Shown here: piece after piece, positions 35,494 to 42,569 of the stretch
Numbering within the stretch: the first letter of the stretch is position 1
How the letters are laid out: each line of letters opens with the position of its first letter
NCBI GenBank assembly: GCA_913062955.1
Contig: CAJXZP010000032.1
Location: 1-42,569, forward strand
DNA from: an uncultured Flavobacteriales bacterium
GTDB lineage: Bacteria; Bacteroidota; Bacteroidia; Flavobacteriales_G; Salibacteraceae
Length of the DNA stretch: 42,569 nt
Direction: 5' to 3'
The notes under the pieces: generated by a model
The model's database searches: none
Told to the model about the DNA's origin: nothing
Seen by the model: only the letters and a program-made list of their open reading frames with translations
Made by a program: the position numbers and the translations under genes

Positions 35494-36411
35494 TTACGAT
35501 TCTTTTCGGATTTCCATTAGAATTTCACGAGCCCCCATTTCTAAAATTTCAGCGGCACATAATCCTCCAAAACCCTCCGCATTGTGAATGGGAGTTGTTT
35601 TGTGTATTTCTATTTGTTGGTTTCCATCCAGCGAAGTAACGACACCCGTAAATGAAATTTCTTGGTCAGTTATCTTAGCATATGCACCCACTGGGGCTGT
35701 ACAACCGGCATTTAAATCGTGCATGAATTGACGCTCTATTTTAACAGCAATAGAGGTCGGCTGATGATTTAGTTGGCGGATGATTTCTTGCAATTCGGTA
35801 GCGTTGCCTTGACCCATAACCAACAATGCCCCTTGAGCGGCCGCAGGGATCATCCAGTCTAAACGAAAGGAATTCTCAGGTAATTGGTCAATTCGTTTCA
35901 AACCCGCTTCCGCAAAAATGGCTCCGTCCCATGGATGGCTCGCTAATTTTTGGAGTCGCGTAATGACATTTCCTCGAATACCTGTAATCGTATCGTTTTT
36001 GTACTTATGTAGCCATTGCGCTTGTCTTCGTAAACTAGAAGTGGCAATGGTTCGATGCGTATGGGATTCGAACTCTTCTGGAGTCCCATTAAATACCATG
36101 ACATCATGAATTAATCCACGTTCAGGTACCGCAAATTCCACCAGACCTTTGGGTAAAACAGTAGGTACATCTTTCATAGAATGGACCGCAATGTCTATTC
36201 TGTTTTCCAATAAGGCAATGTCTAAACTTTTGGTGAAAATTCCCGTTACTCCAAATTCGTATAAGGGAACCGTAGTATCCTGGTCTCCGGTAGTGTGGAT
36301 GGTAACAATCTCGGTCTGGTGCCCCAATGTGGTAATCGCATCTGCGATAAAATGAGCTTGCCACATAGCTAACACACTGCTCCTGGTACCAATGCGTATC
36401 CGTTTATTCAT
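35494..36411 (-). CDS. hemC: HemC, hydroxymethylbilane synthase
   Basis: HemC (porphobilinogen deaminase) joins four porphobilinogens into hydroxymethylbilane. The protein has IRIGTRSSVLAMWQAHFIAD at the start, the catalytic Asp in DIAVHSMKDVPTVLPKGLV, the arginine cluster ATSSLRRQAQWLHKY, and the dipyrromethane cofactor cysteine in LNAGCTAPVGAYA. I chose the ATG at 36411 (305 residues), which puts the overlap with hemA at eight bases. An ATG five codons upstream at 36426 is an alternative. Confidence 0.95.
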   Translation of the reverse strand: MNKRIRIGTRSSVLAMWQAHFIADAITTLGHQTEIVTIHTTGDQDTTVPLYEFGVTGIFTKSLDIALLENRIDIAVHSMKDVPTVLPKGLVEFAVPERGLIHDVMVFNGTPEEFESHTHRTIATSSLRRQAQWLHKYKNDTITGIRGNVITRLQKLASHPWDGAIFAEAGLKRIDQLPENSFRLDWMIPAAAQGALLVMGQGNATELQEIIRQLNHQPTSIAVKIERQFMHDLNAGCTAPVGAYAKITDQEISFTGVVTSLDGNQQIEIHKTTPIHNAEGFGGLCAAEILEMGAREILMEIRKES

Positions 36412-37666
36412 TGCTTTGGCTTTCATCCAATTTAAATATTTGATGAATAAAATTTAAATCTTTATCAAAATCAGTACTGTTTTTACGCAAATAGCCAGCG
36501 AAATTACCCGTGAGTTTTTGTACGATTTTATCGGTTAACTGCATCATCAATTCTGAATCGTCTTTGCTGATAGATTTTGTCAGCTTTTGAAGCTCACTAT
36601 CTTTATATTGTTTCAGTTTGGCGTTTAAAGAATTTAAAGTGGGAATCATTTTTCTGGAATCTACCCATTCATAAAATTCCTCTTTAATATGATCCATTAC
36701 TTCATAGGCCTTCGGAAGGTGCTCCTGCCTGTTTTTAAGCGTTTCATTGGTAAGTTGACTCAATTCATCCATATGAATAAGGGTAACTCCCGGTAGTTGG
36801 GCTACTTCTGGGGCCACGTTTCTGGGAATGGATAAGTCCAGGATGAGTAAGGGTGTTTCTAAAGTAATATTATGCTGCGTGATCGTGGGTATAGAAGCCC
36901 CTGTAGCAACAAATAAAATATCACTATTGGCTATTTCTTCATTTAAAAAATCATGACTTTTGACATGAACGTCAAATTTATGACCCAATATTTCCGCCTT
37001 TTTTTGACTTCTATTTATTAATGTAATAGAATCATGATTGGAGTGTTTTATTAAATTATCACACGTATTTCGCCCGAGTTTCCCCGTGCCATATAAAAGG
37101 ATCTTTTTATTATTTAAATCACTAAATTGATTACGGATATATTGAACTCCCGCAAAAGAAACCGAAGTGACTCCAGAGCTTAATTGGGTTTGGGCCTTCA
37201 CTTTTCTACTGGCTTGAATCACCGAATTGATTAAGCGATCTAGAAATACATCCGAAGGTTGCAAGGATAACGATTGCTTATAGCTCTTTTTTACTTGACT
37301 AATCACCTCAAAATCGCCAATAATCTGACTATCTAATCCACACCCTACTTTAAAAAGGTGATTCACTGCCTGGGTCCCTTTATAAATAAAAGCGTTTTGT
37401 TTTAGAAGTTCAATTTCCCCATTCGAAAATTCCACTAATAAATGAAGTAAGGTTTTAGCTTCAGAAGCAAACCCGTATAATTCGGTTCGGTTGCATGTTG
37501 AAATTAAAAAAACACTGGTGCAGTTTAGTTTCTTGGCTTCTGTTAATAATGCGACTTGATTTTCTGAAGTAATGCTGAATACCCCCCGAGTTTGGGCATC
37601 TGTTTTTTTGTAAGAAATACCAATGGAATAGAATTGAATGTTATTTTGTTCTTCTAAATATCGCAT
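36404..37666 (-). CDS. hemA: HemA, glutamyl-tRNA reductase
   Basis: HemA reduces glutamyl-tRNA to glutamate-1-semialdehyde, the committed step of C5 haem synthesis. The protein has the catalytic cysteine in FLISTCNRTELYGFAS, GLDSQIIGDFEVISQVKKSY, the NADPH loop LLYGTGKLGRNTCDNL, and SIPRNVAPEVAQLPGV. I chose the ATG at 37666 (420 residues). The upstream in-frame ATG at 37696 falls inside the -7 box at 37694-37701, so it cannot be translated from that promoter. It is the first gene of hemACDEBN. Confidence 0.95.
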   Translation of the reverse strand: MRYLEEQNNIQFYSIGISYKKTDAQTRGVFSITSENQVALLTEAKKLNCTSVFLISTCNRTELYGFASEAKTLLHLLVEFSNGEIELLKQNAFIYKGTQAVNHLFKVGCGLDSQIIGDFEVISQVKKSYKQSLSLQPSDVFLDRLINSVIQASRKVKAQTQLSSGVTSVSFAGVQYIRNQFSDLNNKKILLYGTGKLGRNTCDNLIKHSNHDSITLINRSQKKAEILGHKFDVHVKSHDFLNEEIANSDILFVATGASIPTITQHNITLETPLLILDLSIPRNVAPEVAQLPGVTLIHMDELSQLTNETLKNRQEHLPKAYEVMDHIKEEFYEWVDSRKMIPTLNSLNAKLKQYKDSELQKLTKSISKDDSELMMQLTDKIVQKLTGNFAGYLRKNSTDFDKDLNFIHQIFKLDESQSNE

Positions 37667-37693
37667 GTATCTATTTTGTCCTTTTGGAGGTCG

Positions 37694-37701
37694 CAAATAT
37701 A
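37694..37701 (-). promoter_or_regulatory. -7 promoter box of the hem operon
   Basis: The minus strand reads TATATTTG, an exact TAnnTTTG match. Transcription should begin near 37687, about 20 bases before the hemA ATG at 37666. No TTG is found at the -33 distance. Further upstream, a small palindrome (AACTG, CTAT, CAGTT; 37811-37824) lies between hemA and hemH. Confidence 0.5.
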
Positions 37702-37899
37702 CTTCGCTAGCCTCACTATAAGTAGGTAGGTTTGTAGTGGAAATGTCATATTTTATAGGGGGTTCAAGTTGGTGGTGTTTGGCGTCAAAACATTTGTTTC
37801 TTTTGCATGGAACTGCTATCAGTTAGTGACTAAAAATGAATTTATCCCCTTTTGTATTGGAGAGGGGGTATAAATAATAGGATTTTAATTTCGTGAAAT

Positions 37900-38925
37900 A
37901 TGAAGGGGATATTATTGGTGAATTTAGGGTCTCCAGATAGTCCAGAGGTGAAGGATGTAAGGAGGTATTTGGGCGAATTTTTAATGGATGAGCGCGTCAT
38001 TGATATTCCATTTTTATTCCGTTTTCTTCTGGTAAAAGGAATTATTGTAAACACGCGATCAAAAAATTCGGCTGCAGCCTATGCTAAAATATGGACCGAT
38101 GAGGGCTCTCCTTTAATTGTGAATTCCGAGAAACTAGCTAAAGCATTGCAAAGTGAAACGACCTATCCCATTGCCCTTTCAATGCGCTATGGGGAGATGT
38201 CCATTGCTAAAGGGTTTGAGGAGTTACATGGAAAAGGGGTAGATGAAATTCTTTTAGTGCCTTTGTACCCGCAACATGCCATGTCTAGTACGGAAACCGC
38301 TATTGAAAAAGCGAAAGAAATTCGGGCAAAGCAATTTCCAGAAATACGGATGGAAGTGTTACCTGCATTTTATGATCAGGAAGATTATTTGTCGGTGCTT
38401 ACTTCCAAAGTGAAAAAGGAAATGAACCCAGATGAATTTATGGTGTTTTCATACCACGGTTTACCCGAAAGGCAAATAAAAAAATTGGATGTCACCAAAT
38501 CACATTGTTTGATGACAGAAAACTGCTGTACAACTCCTTCACCCGCTCATAAAACCTGTTACCGTCATCAATCGTTTAAAATTACCAGTGAAATGGTAAA
38601 ACGATTAGGTTTAAAAGAAAATCAATATGTCAGTAGTTTTCAAAGTCGTTTAGGTAATGATCCGTGGTTACTACCCGCTACCGATGAAACTTTAAAAAAA
38701 CTGGCTCGAAATGGTCTGAAGAATGTGCAAGTAATAGCACCTTCTTTTGTAGCAGACTGTTTGGAAACGGTGGAAGAATTAGCGATCGAGAATCGGGATT
38801 ATTTTATGGGTGCCGGAGGTCAAAATTATCATTATATTTCCTGTTTGAACCATGATTCTAGTTGGGTACAAGTATTGAAAAAATGGTGTGAGGAGTGGGT
38901 TTCTGATACGGTTAACGTAAAATGA
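37900..38925 (+). CDS. hemH: HemH, ferrochelatase
   Basis: HemH inserts ferrous iron into protoporphyrin IX, the last step of haem synthesis. The 341-residue protein has GILLVNLGSPDSPEVKDVRR at the start, the MRYGEMSIAKGFEEL and LVPLYPQHAMSST motifs, the metal-binding His in VFSYHGLPERQIKKLD, and FVADCLETVEELAIENRD near the end. Four cysteines are grouped in HCLMTENCCTTPSPAHKTCY (about residues 205-224), as in the class with an internally ligated [2Fe-2S] cluster. It diverges from hemA and is followed 21 bases on by hemL. Confidence 0.95.
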   Translation: MKGILLVNLGSPDSPEVKDVRRYLGEFLMDERVIDIPFLFRFLLVKGIIVNTRSKNSAAAYAKIWTDEGSPLIVNSEKLAKALQSETTYPIALSMRYGEMSIAKGFEELHGKGVDEILLVPLYPQHAMSSTETAIEKAKEIRAKQFPEIRMEVLPAFYDQEDYLSVLTSKVKKEMNPDEFMVFSYHGLPERQIKKLDVTKSHCLMTENCCTTPSPAHKTCYRHQSFKITSEMVKRLGLKENQYVSSFQSRLGNDPWLLPATDETLKKLARNGLKNVQVIAPSFVADCLETVEELAIENRDYFMGAGGQNYHYISCLNHDSSWVQVLKKWCEEWVSDTVNVK

Positions 38926-38946
38926 ATAGGTTAAATAAAATTTAAT

Positions 38947-40233
38947 ATGAGTTATAAAAGAAGTAGTGAGCTTTTTCAAGAGGCTAAAAAGTATATTCCT
39001 GGAGGGGTGAATTCTCCTGTTCGTGCGTTTAACTCGGTAGGAGGCACGCCTATTTTTATGAAAAGCGCAGCGGGTGCTTATCTCATGGATGAGGATAATA
39101 ATAAGTATATTGATTATATAAATTCTTGGGGGCCCCAAATTTTAGGGCACGCTTTTCAACCCGTAGTGGATGCGGTTATTGAACGTACAAAATTAGGAAC
39201 CTCATTTGGGACTCCTACGGAAATTGAGACCGAAATAGCACAATTAATTGTTTCCATGGTTCCCGGTATTGATCAAATCAGAATGGTTAATTCGGGTACA
39301 GAAGCCTGTATGAGCGCTATCCGTTTGGCAAGGGGTTTTACAGGAAAGGATAAGATTATCAAATTTTCTGGGTGTTATCACGGACATTCCGATTCCTTTT
39401 TAATTGCAGCGGGTAGTGGGGCAGTTACTTTTGGAGCTCCTAATAGTCCTGGAGTAACCCAAGGTACCGCCAAAGATACCTTGTTGGCTAACTTCAATGA
39501 TATCGCACATGTTTCTCAGATTATTGCAGAACATGAAGGAGAGATAGCCGCTATAATAATTGAACCTGTTGCAGGAAATATGGGATGTATTCCACCTATG
39601 GAAGGCTTTTTAAAAGCATTAAGAGAGGTGACTGCCAAACATGGGATACTCCTCATTTTTGATGAGGTTATGACAGGCTTCCGTTTGGCTCCAGGAGGGG
39701 CGCAGGAATTGTTTGGAATTACAGCCGATATCGTGTGTTTTGGTAAAATTATTGGCGGAGGTCTTCCTGTAGGTGCCTTTGCTGCGAGAAACGAAATAAT
39801 GAATCATTTGGCTCCTTTGGGAGCGGTTTATCAAGCTGGTACTTTATCAGGTAATCCGTTAGCTATGTCGGCAGGTTTAGCCATGTTAACGGCTCTAAAC
39901 AATGATACGGAAGTGTATGATCGAATAAATAACAAAACAGCCTATTTACACCAGAAATTAGAGAAAGTACTTCGGGAATCGGGGCATGATTTTACCATTA
40001 ATCGTAAAGGATCAATGATTTCTCTTCATTTTTGTGAGGATGAAGTGCTTGATTTTGAATCCGCAAAAGCAGGGGATAATCCAAAATTTAAAGCCTTTTT
40101 TCATGGGATGTTAGAACGAGGGATTTATTTAGCCCCTTCCGCTTATGAAACATGGTTTATTTGCGATGCGTTATCCTATGAGGATTTAGATCAAACCGTG
40201 AAAATGGTAAAGGAAACTCTAGATTCGATCTAA
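38947..40233 (+). CDS. hemL: HemL, glutamate-1-semialdehyde 2,1-aminomutase
   Basis: HemL converts glutamate-1-semialdehyde to 5-aminolevulinate with PLP. The 428-residue protein starts with [20 protein letters not shown] and shows the [18 protein letters not shown] loop, [35 protein letters not shown] and the PLP lysine in [17 protein letters not shown]. It is full length. It probably shares a transcript with hemH, so the first and last pathway enzymes after hemA are paired here. Confidence 0.96.
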   Translation: MSYKRSSELFQEAKKYIPGGVNSPVRAFNSVGGTPIFMKSAAGAYLMDEDNNKYIDYINSWGPQILGHAFQPVVDAVIERTKLGTSFGTPTEIETEIAQLIVSMVPGIDQIRMVNSGTEACMSAIRLARGFTGKDKIIKFSGCYHGHSDSFLIAAGSGAVTFGAPNSPGVTQGTAKDTLLANFNDIAHVSQIIAEHEGEIAAIIIEPVAGNMGCIPPMEGFLKALREVTAKHGILLIFDEVMTGFRLAPGGAQELFGITADIVCFGKIIGGGLPVGAFAARNEIMNHLAPLGAVYQAGTLSGNPLAMSAGLAMLTALNNDTEVYDRINNKTAYLHQKLEKVLRESGHDFTINRKGSMISLHFCEDEVLDFESAKAGDNPKFKAFFHGMLERGIYLAPSAYETWFICDALSYEDLDQTVKMVKETLDSI

Positions 40234-40267
40234 TTGGATAAACCTAGGGCCTTGAATTCAATACGAG

Positions 40268-40636
40268 TTATTTAGCATAAAAAGCATATTTCAATAAAAC
40301 ATCCATAGGTACAATATCTATCGCTTTTTCATTGGTGGCTTCCAATACTACTAATGGGGCAGCGTTGTTTTGATGAGCTTCTAAAAATCGAGCGGCACAT
40401 AAACACCATCTATCTCCTGGTTTTACTCCGGCAAATTGCCATTGAGGTAAAGGGGTGGATAAGTCATTTCCAACGCTTTTCGAAAATGCTAAAAATTCTT
40501 CGGTAGCCACTATACATACCGTATGTGACCCTTGGTCGGTCGCATCTGTGTGGCAACAACCATCTCTAAAGAATCCCGTTATTGGGGTGGTGCTACACGT
40601 TATTACAGGGTCTCCGAAAACATTGGTAGTTTGCAT
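40268..40636 (-). CDS. DUF2237 family protein
   Basis: The 122-residue protein matches DUF2237: NVFGDPVITCSTTPITGFFR, DGCCHTDATDQGSHTVCIVA, FSKSVGNDLSTPLPQWQFAG, KPGDRWCLCAARFLEA and EKAIDIVPMDVLLKYAF. Six cysteines, mostly in conserved places (CS, CC, C, CLC), suggest metal or Fe-S binding. Function is not known. It has no signal peptide. It converges on hemL, 34 bases from its stop. Confidence 0.88.
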   Translation of the reverse strand: MQTTNVFGDPVITCSTTPITGFFRDGCCHTDATDQGSHTVCIVATEEFLAFSKSVGNDLSTPLPQWQFAGVKPGDRWCLCAARFLEAHQNNAAPLVVLEATNEKAIDIVPMDVLLKYAFYAK

Positions 40637-40679
40637 AGTTTTTTTTTGCTAAAATAGTGGAATTCTAAAAACACAAGGC

Positions 40680-40709
40680 GTAAAAGCCGGTGATTAAACC
40701 GGCTTTTAC
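40680..40709 (-). terminator. Intrinsic terminator-like hairpin
   Basis: The 12-base arms GTAAAAGCCGGT (40680-40691) and ACCGGCTTTTAC (40698-40709) pair perfectly around a GATTAA loop. It lies right after the stop at 40711 on the minus strand. There is no long T tail beyond the stem, so termination may rely on the stem itself. Confidence 0.75.
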
Positions 40710-40710
40710 C

Positions 40711-41445
40711 CTATAAACCCATGAAGGCTGTTTTTCCCAGTTCGTGTAAGGATGTTTTATTGGAATTAATATTGGCGTGTGATTGGTAGATTCCGGGTTT
40801 GTCTGCCACCTGCATTAATTTCCCATACGTGTCTTTTGTGGAAATGACCACCACCTTTCGGTCTTCTTGTAACGATGCTTTAATAGCAGATTTGTCTACT
40901 TTATTGAAAAATTCTCGGGTGTAATTGTCCCGTTTTTTTTGATCGGACTTGTTTATTTGACCTTCACGAATAACTTCTTCAAAAGGAAATCCAAAGGTTA
41001 GTACCTGCTCCTCTACATGTTCATTCCGTGCTTTAAATAAGCGTGCTTCCTCTTTGTTTAAATGAAGTATTAAATAGCTTTTGGCCAATTGTTGTTCTTG
41101 TAAAAGAAGGTCAACTTTAAAATGATCTCCTATAAAAACGGTGTTTTGATTAAGGGGAAGCTCCGATTGGATCACTTTTACAGTCTCCGTAGAAACAAAT
41201 AAATGTAAAGAATGGGATAAACGGGTGAAATCAATTTCGGAAATCATGTTGGCCAAGGAATTTAGAGTTATCCTGGAGTACATTTCATCGTATTTTTTAT
41301 CTAATTCTTGTTTCGCTTCCTTTAAGATGTTTTTGAGTGCGATTTCATCTTGTTCATAATCCGGGTAAGACTTATGGGTGTTTAACGAAATACTAACCAG
41401 ACCGGTTCCTCTTTCTTTGGCTAATTGATCAATTACTTTCTTCAT
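40711..41445 (-). CDS. Probable eRF1-like (baeRF) family protein
   Basis: The 244-residue soluble protein shows the start LVSISLNTHKSYPDYEQDEI, the lysine-rich KNILKEAKQELDKKYDEMYS, a mid strand LHLFVSTETVKVIQSELPLN, and a SYLILHLNKEEARLFKARNE strand. This order resembles the bacterial archaeo-eukaryotic release-factor-like families (baeRF), which are shorter than eRF1 and are thought to act at stalled ribosomes. The match is from memory and the GGQ loop is not seen. An alternative is an unassigned stress protein. It is monocistronic. Confidence 0.5.
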   Translation of the reverse strand: MKKVIDQLAKERGTGLVSISLNTHKSYPDYEQDEIALKNILKEAKQELDKKYDEMYSRITLNSLANMISEIDFTRLSHSLHLFVSTETVKVIQSELPLNQNTVFIGDHFKVDLLLQEQQLAKSYLILHLNKEEARLFKARNEHVEEQVLTFGFPFEEVIREGQINKSDQKKRDNYTREFFNKVDKSAIKASLQEDRKVVVISTKDTYGKLMQVADKPGIYQSHANINSNKTSLHELGKTAFMGL

Positions 41446-41515
41446 ACTCGTTATTTTTTAGTTGTTTCTAATTTTATACGAGTAAACAAGTGTTTTTGTT
41501 TCTTTTAGGTTGTTT

Positions 41516-41983
41516 TCATCTAAATAAAGGTCTGCTAATCAATGGGGAAAAGCTCCATGGTATTGAAGAAAGGATAAGGAATAAGCCAATAATCATCCAA
41601 ATAATCAAGGATTTATACTTGTCATTATCCATTACTTTTTTGTTGCTTTTTAGTATTCCATAGTGAATTATACCTACGGCTACTAGCATAACGGTTATAT
41701 GTTCTAATCCGAAAAATCGGATTTCTCGTTCTTTCATGGCTTCGGGTAAATTGTTCCAGAAATAACGGGGGAATGGACTGTAATAATACAAGAGTAATCC
41801 GAGGGTTAATTGAAAATCCAAGGAGATGAGTACGACCTTTTGTAAAACCGGAATACGATGATGAAATGAAATGCCCTGTTTTTTTTGAATCCAAGCCAGA
41901 CCAATAATGCCGATTAATGAGGCTAAAATTAGCCATCTGTTGTAGGAATGTAGAATTAATGAAAGATTGTATAAGGAACCCAT
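41516..41983 (-). CDS. Small integral membrane protein, cytochrome-b-like in databases
   Basis: The 155-residue protein has four transmembrane helices (about residues 15-32, 48-66, 91-110 and 125-143). Conserved-looking histidines lie in LILHSYNRWLILASLIGIIG and GLEHITVMLVAVGIIHYG. Similar small Bacteroidetes proteins are often labelled cytochrome B, but I see no bis-His pattern that proves haem binding. It is divergent from the ABC-F gene by 86 bases. Function is unknown. Confidence 0.7.
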   Translation of the reverse strand: MGSLYNLSLILHSYNRWLILASLIGIIGLAWIQKKQGISFHHRIPVLQKVVLISLDFQLTLGLLLYYYSPFPRYFWNNLPEAMKEREIRFFGLEHITVMLVAVGIIHYGILKSNKKVMDNDKYKSLIIWMIIGLFLILSSIPWSFSPLISRPLFR

Positions 41984-42069
41984 TTTATGATTTAAAGGTC
42001 AAAAGTAGGTGAATACGAATCGAATAATTGAGGAAAGAATAATTAGTTTTGCCGCCCAAAATTGGCAGT

Positions 42070-42569
42070 ATGATTTCAATAGATAATATCGGAGTAGAAT
42101 TTAGTGGGCACACCCTTTTTAGTGATGTTTCGTTTGTAATAAACGACAATGATAAAATTGCATTAATGGGTAAGAATGGTGCCGGTAAATCTACCCTGAT
42201 GAAAATTATTGCCGGTGTAAATAAACCTTCTTCGGGTTCTGTTCGTGCTCCCAAAGATGCGGTAATCGCCTATTTGCCCCAGCATTTATTAACCGAAGAT
42301 AAGTGTACTGTTTTTGAAGAGGCCTCCAAAGCATTTGCACATGTGTTTGAAATGCGGGATGAAATTGATGAACTCAATAAACAATTAGAAACCCGTACCG
42401 ATTACGAATCGGACGCGTACATGAAAATTATTGAACGAGTAACCGAATTGGGGGAATCGTTTTATGCATTAGAGGATATAAACTTTGATGCCGAGGTAGA
42501 AAAAGCGTTGCAAGGATTGGGTTTTAAAAGATCGGATTTTAAGCGTCAAACCAGTGAGTTTAGTGGCGG
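42070..42569 (+). CDS. ABC-F family ATPase, 3' end outside the window
   Basis: The first 166 codons are visible. They include Walker A MGKNGAGKSTLMKIIAG (about residues 33-49), the Q-loop IAYLPQHLLTEDK, the acidic linker and the start of the signature (TSEFSGG) at the window edge. No transmembrane segment is present, as in soluble duplicated ABC-F proteins (Uup/EttA type), which act on ribosomes. The YLPQHLL motif and start MISIDNIGVEFSG are typical. Which ABC-F subgroup cannot be told from this part. Confidence 0.85.
   Translation, partial: MISIDNIGVEFSGHTLFSDVSFVINDNDKIALMGKNGAGKSTLMKIIAGVNKPSSGSVRAPKDAVIAYLPQHLLTEDKCTVFEEASKAFAHVFEMRDEIDELNKQLETRTDYESDAYMKIIERVTELGESFYALEDINFDAEVEKALQGLGFKRSDFKRQTSEFSG

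Noticed and set aside
41985-42254. Minus-strand frame across the ABC-F start
   Set aside because: It is antisense to the Walker A region of a clear ABC-F gene and has no recognisable content.

Overview
The window looks like a chromosomal segment of a Bacteroidota bacterium, most likely of the order Flavobacteriales. The evidence is a C-terminal type IX secretion (T9SS) sorting domain on a PKD protein, a TonB receptor with an N-terminal carboxypeptidase-regulatory-like domain, Bacteroidetes-only families (DUF2480, DUF4221-like lipoproteins), promoter boxes of the TAnnTTTG (-7) type, and AT-rich spacers with few Shine-Dalgarno sequences. I see no tRNA, rRNA, CRISPR array, transposase or phage gene. 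The only gene-free stretch longer than 300 bases is 19135..19450, which is a regulatory region.

Layout. 1-2042 (-): a multi-PAS sensor cut by the window edge. 2245-4137 (-): an exported protein with PEP-synthase-like domains. 4282-8121 (-): a T9SS-secreted PKD protein, an ECF sigma factor and an overlapping membrane-anchored beta-barrel protein. 8356-9789 (+): an outer-membrane barrel protein. 9824-11443 (-): rmlB and a DUF2480 gene. 11566-13029 (+): a DUF389 membrane protein. 13033-19134 (-): the SUF iron-sulfur assembly operon, read A-type carrier, sufB, sufC, sufD, sufS, sufE, DUF59, with a Fur-family-like operator at its promoter. 19493-22010 (+): a TonB receptor plus a periplasmic heavy-metal-associated domain protein. 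22183-24422 (+): an AT-rich lipoprotein cassette bracketed by two near-identical 39-base terminators. 24527-25654 (+): a sterol-desaturase-family membrane enzyme.

25732-30280 (-) is a redox-stress block. Glutathione peroxidase and an OhrR-type sensor come first, then a second MarR regulator, then yceI, a leader-bearing pirin, a nitroreductase and a second pirin. Matching palindromic sites precede the second MarR gene and yceI, so I infer one regulon. 30887-40233 holds genes for every step of haem synthesis from glutamyl-tRNA to protohaem: hemA-C-D-E-B-N on the minus strand, with hemJ, hemH and hemL on the plus strand. The remainder is a DUF2237 gene, a probable eRF1-like (baeRF) protein, a small four-helix membrane protein and the start of an ABC-F ATPase.

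The common theme is iron, sulfur and redox homeostasis: Fe-S assembly, haem synthesis, metal uptake or handling, and peroxide or electrophile sensing. The least explained items are the exported ATP-grasp/phosphohistidine protein, the sigma-factor-linked protein with both an inner-membrane helix and a C-terminal barrel, the folded element between suf and the TonB gene, and the long inverted repeat inside the suf operon. Most genes are ordinary for the lineage; I do not claim a proven new system.
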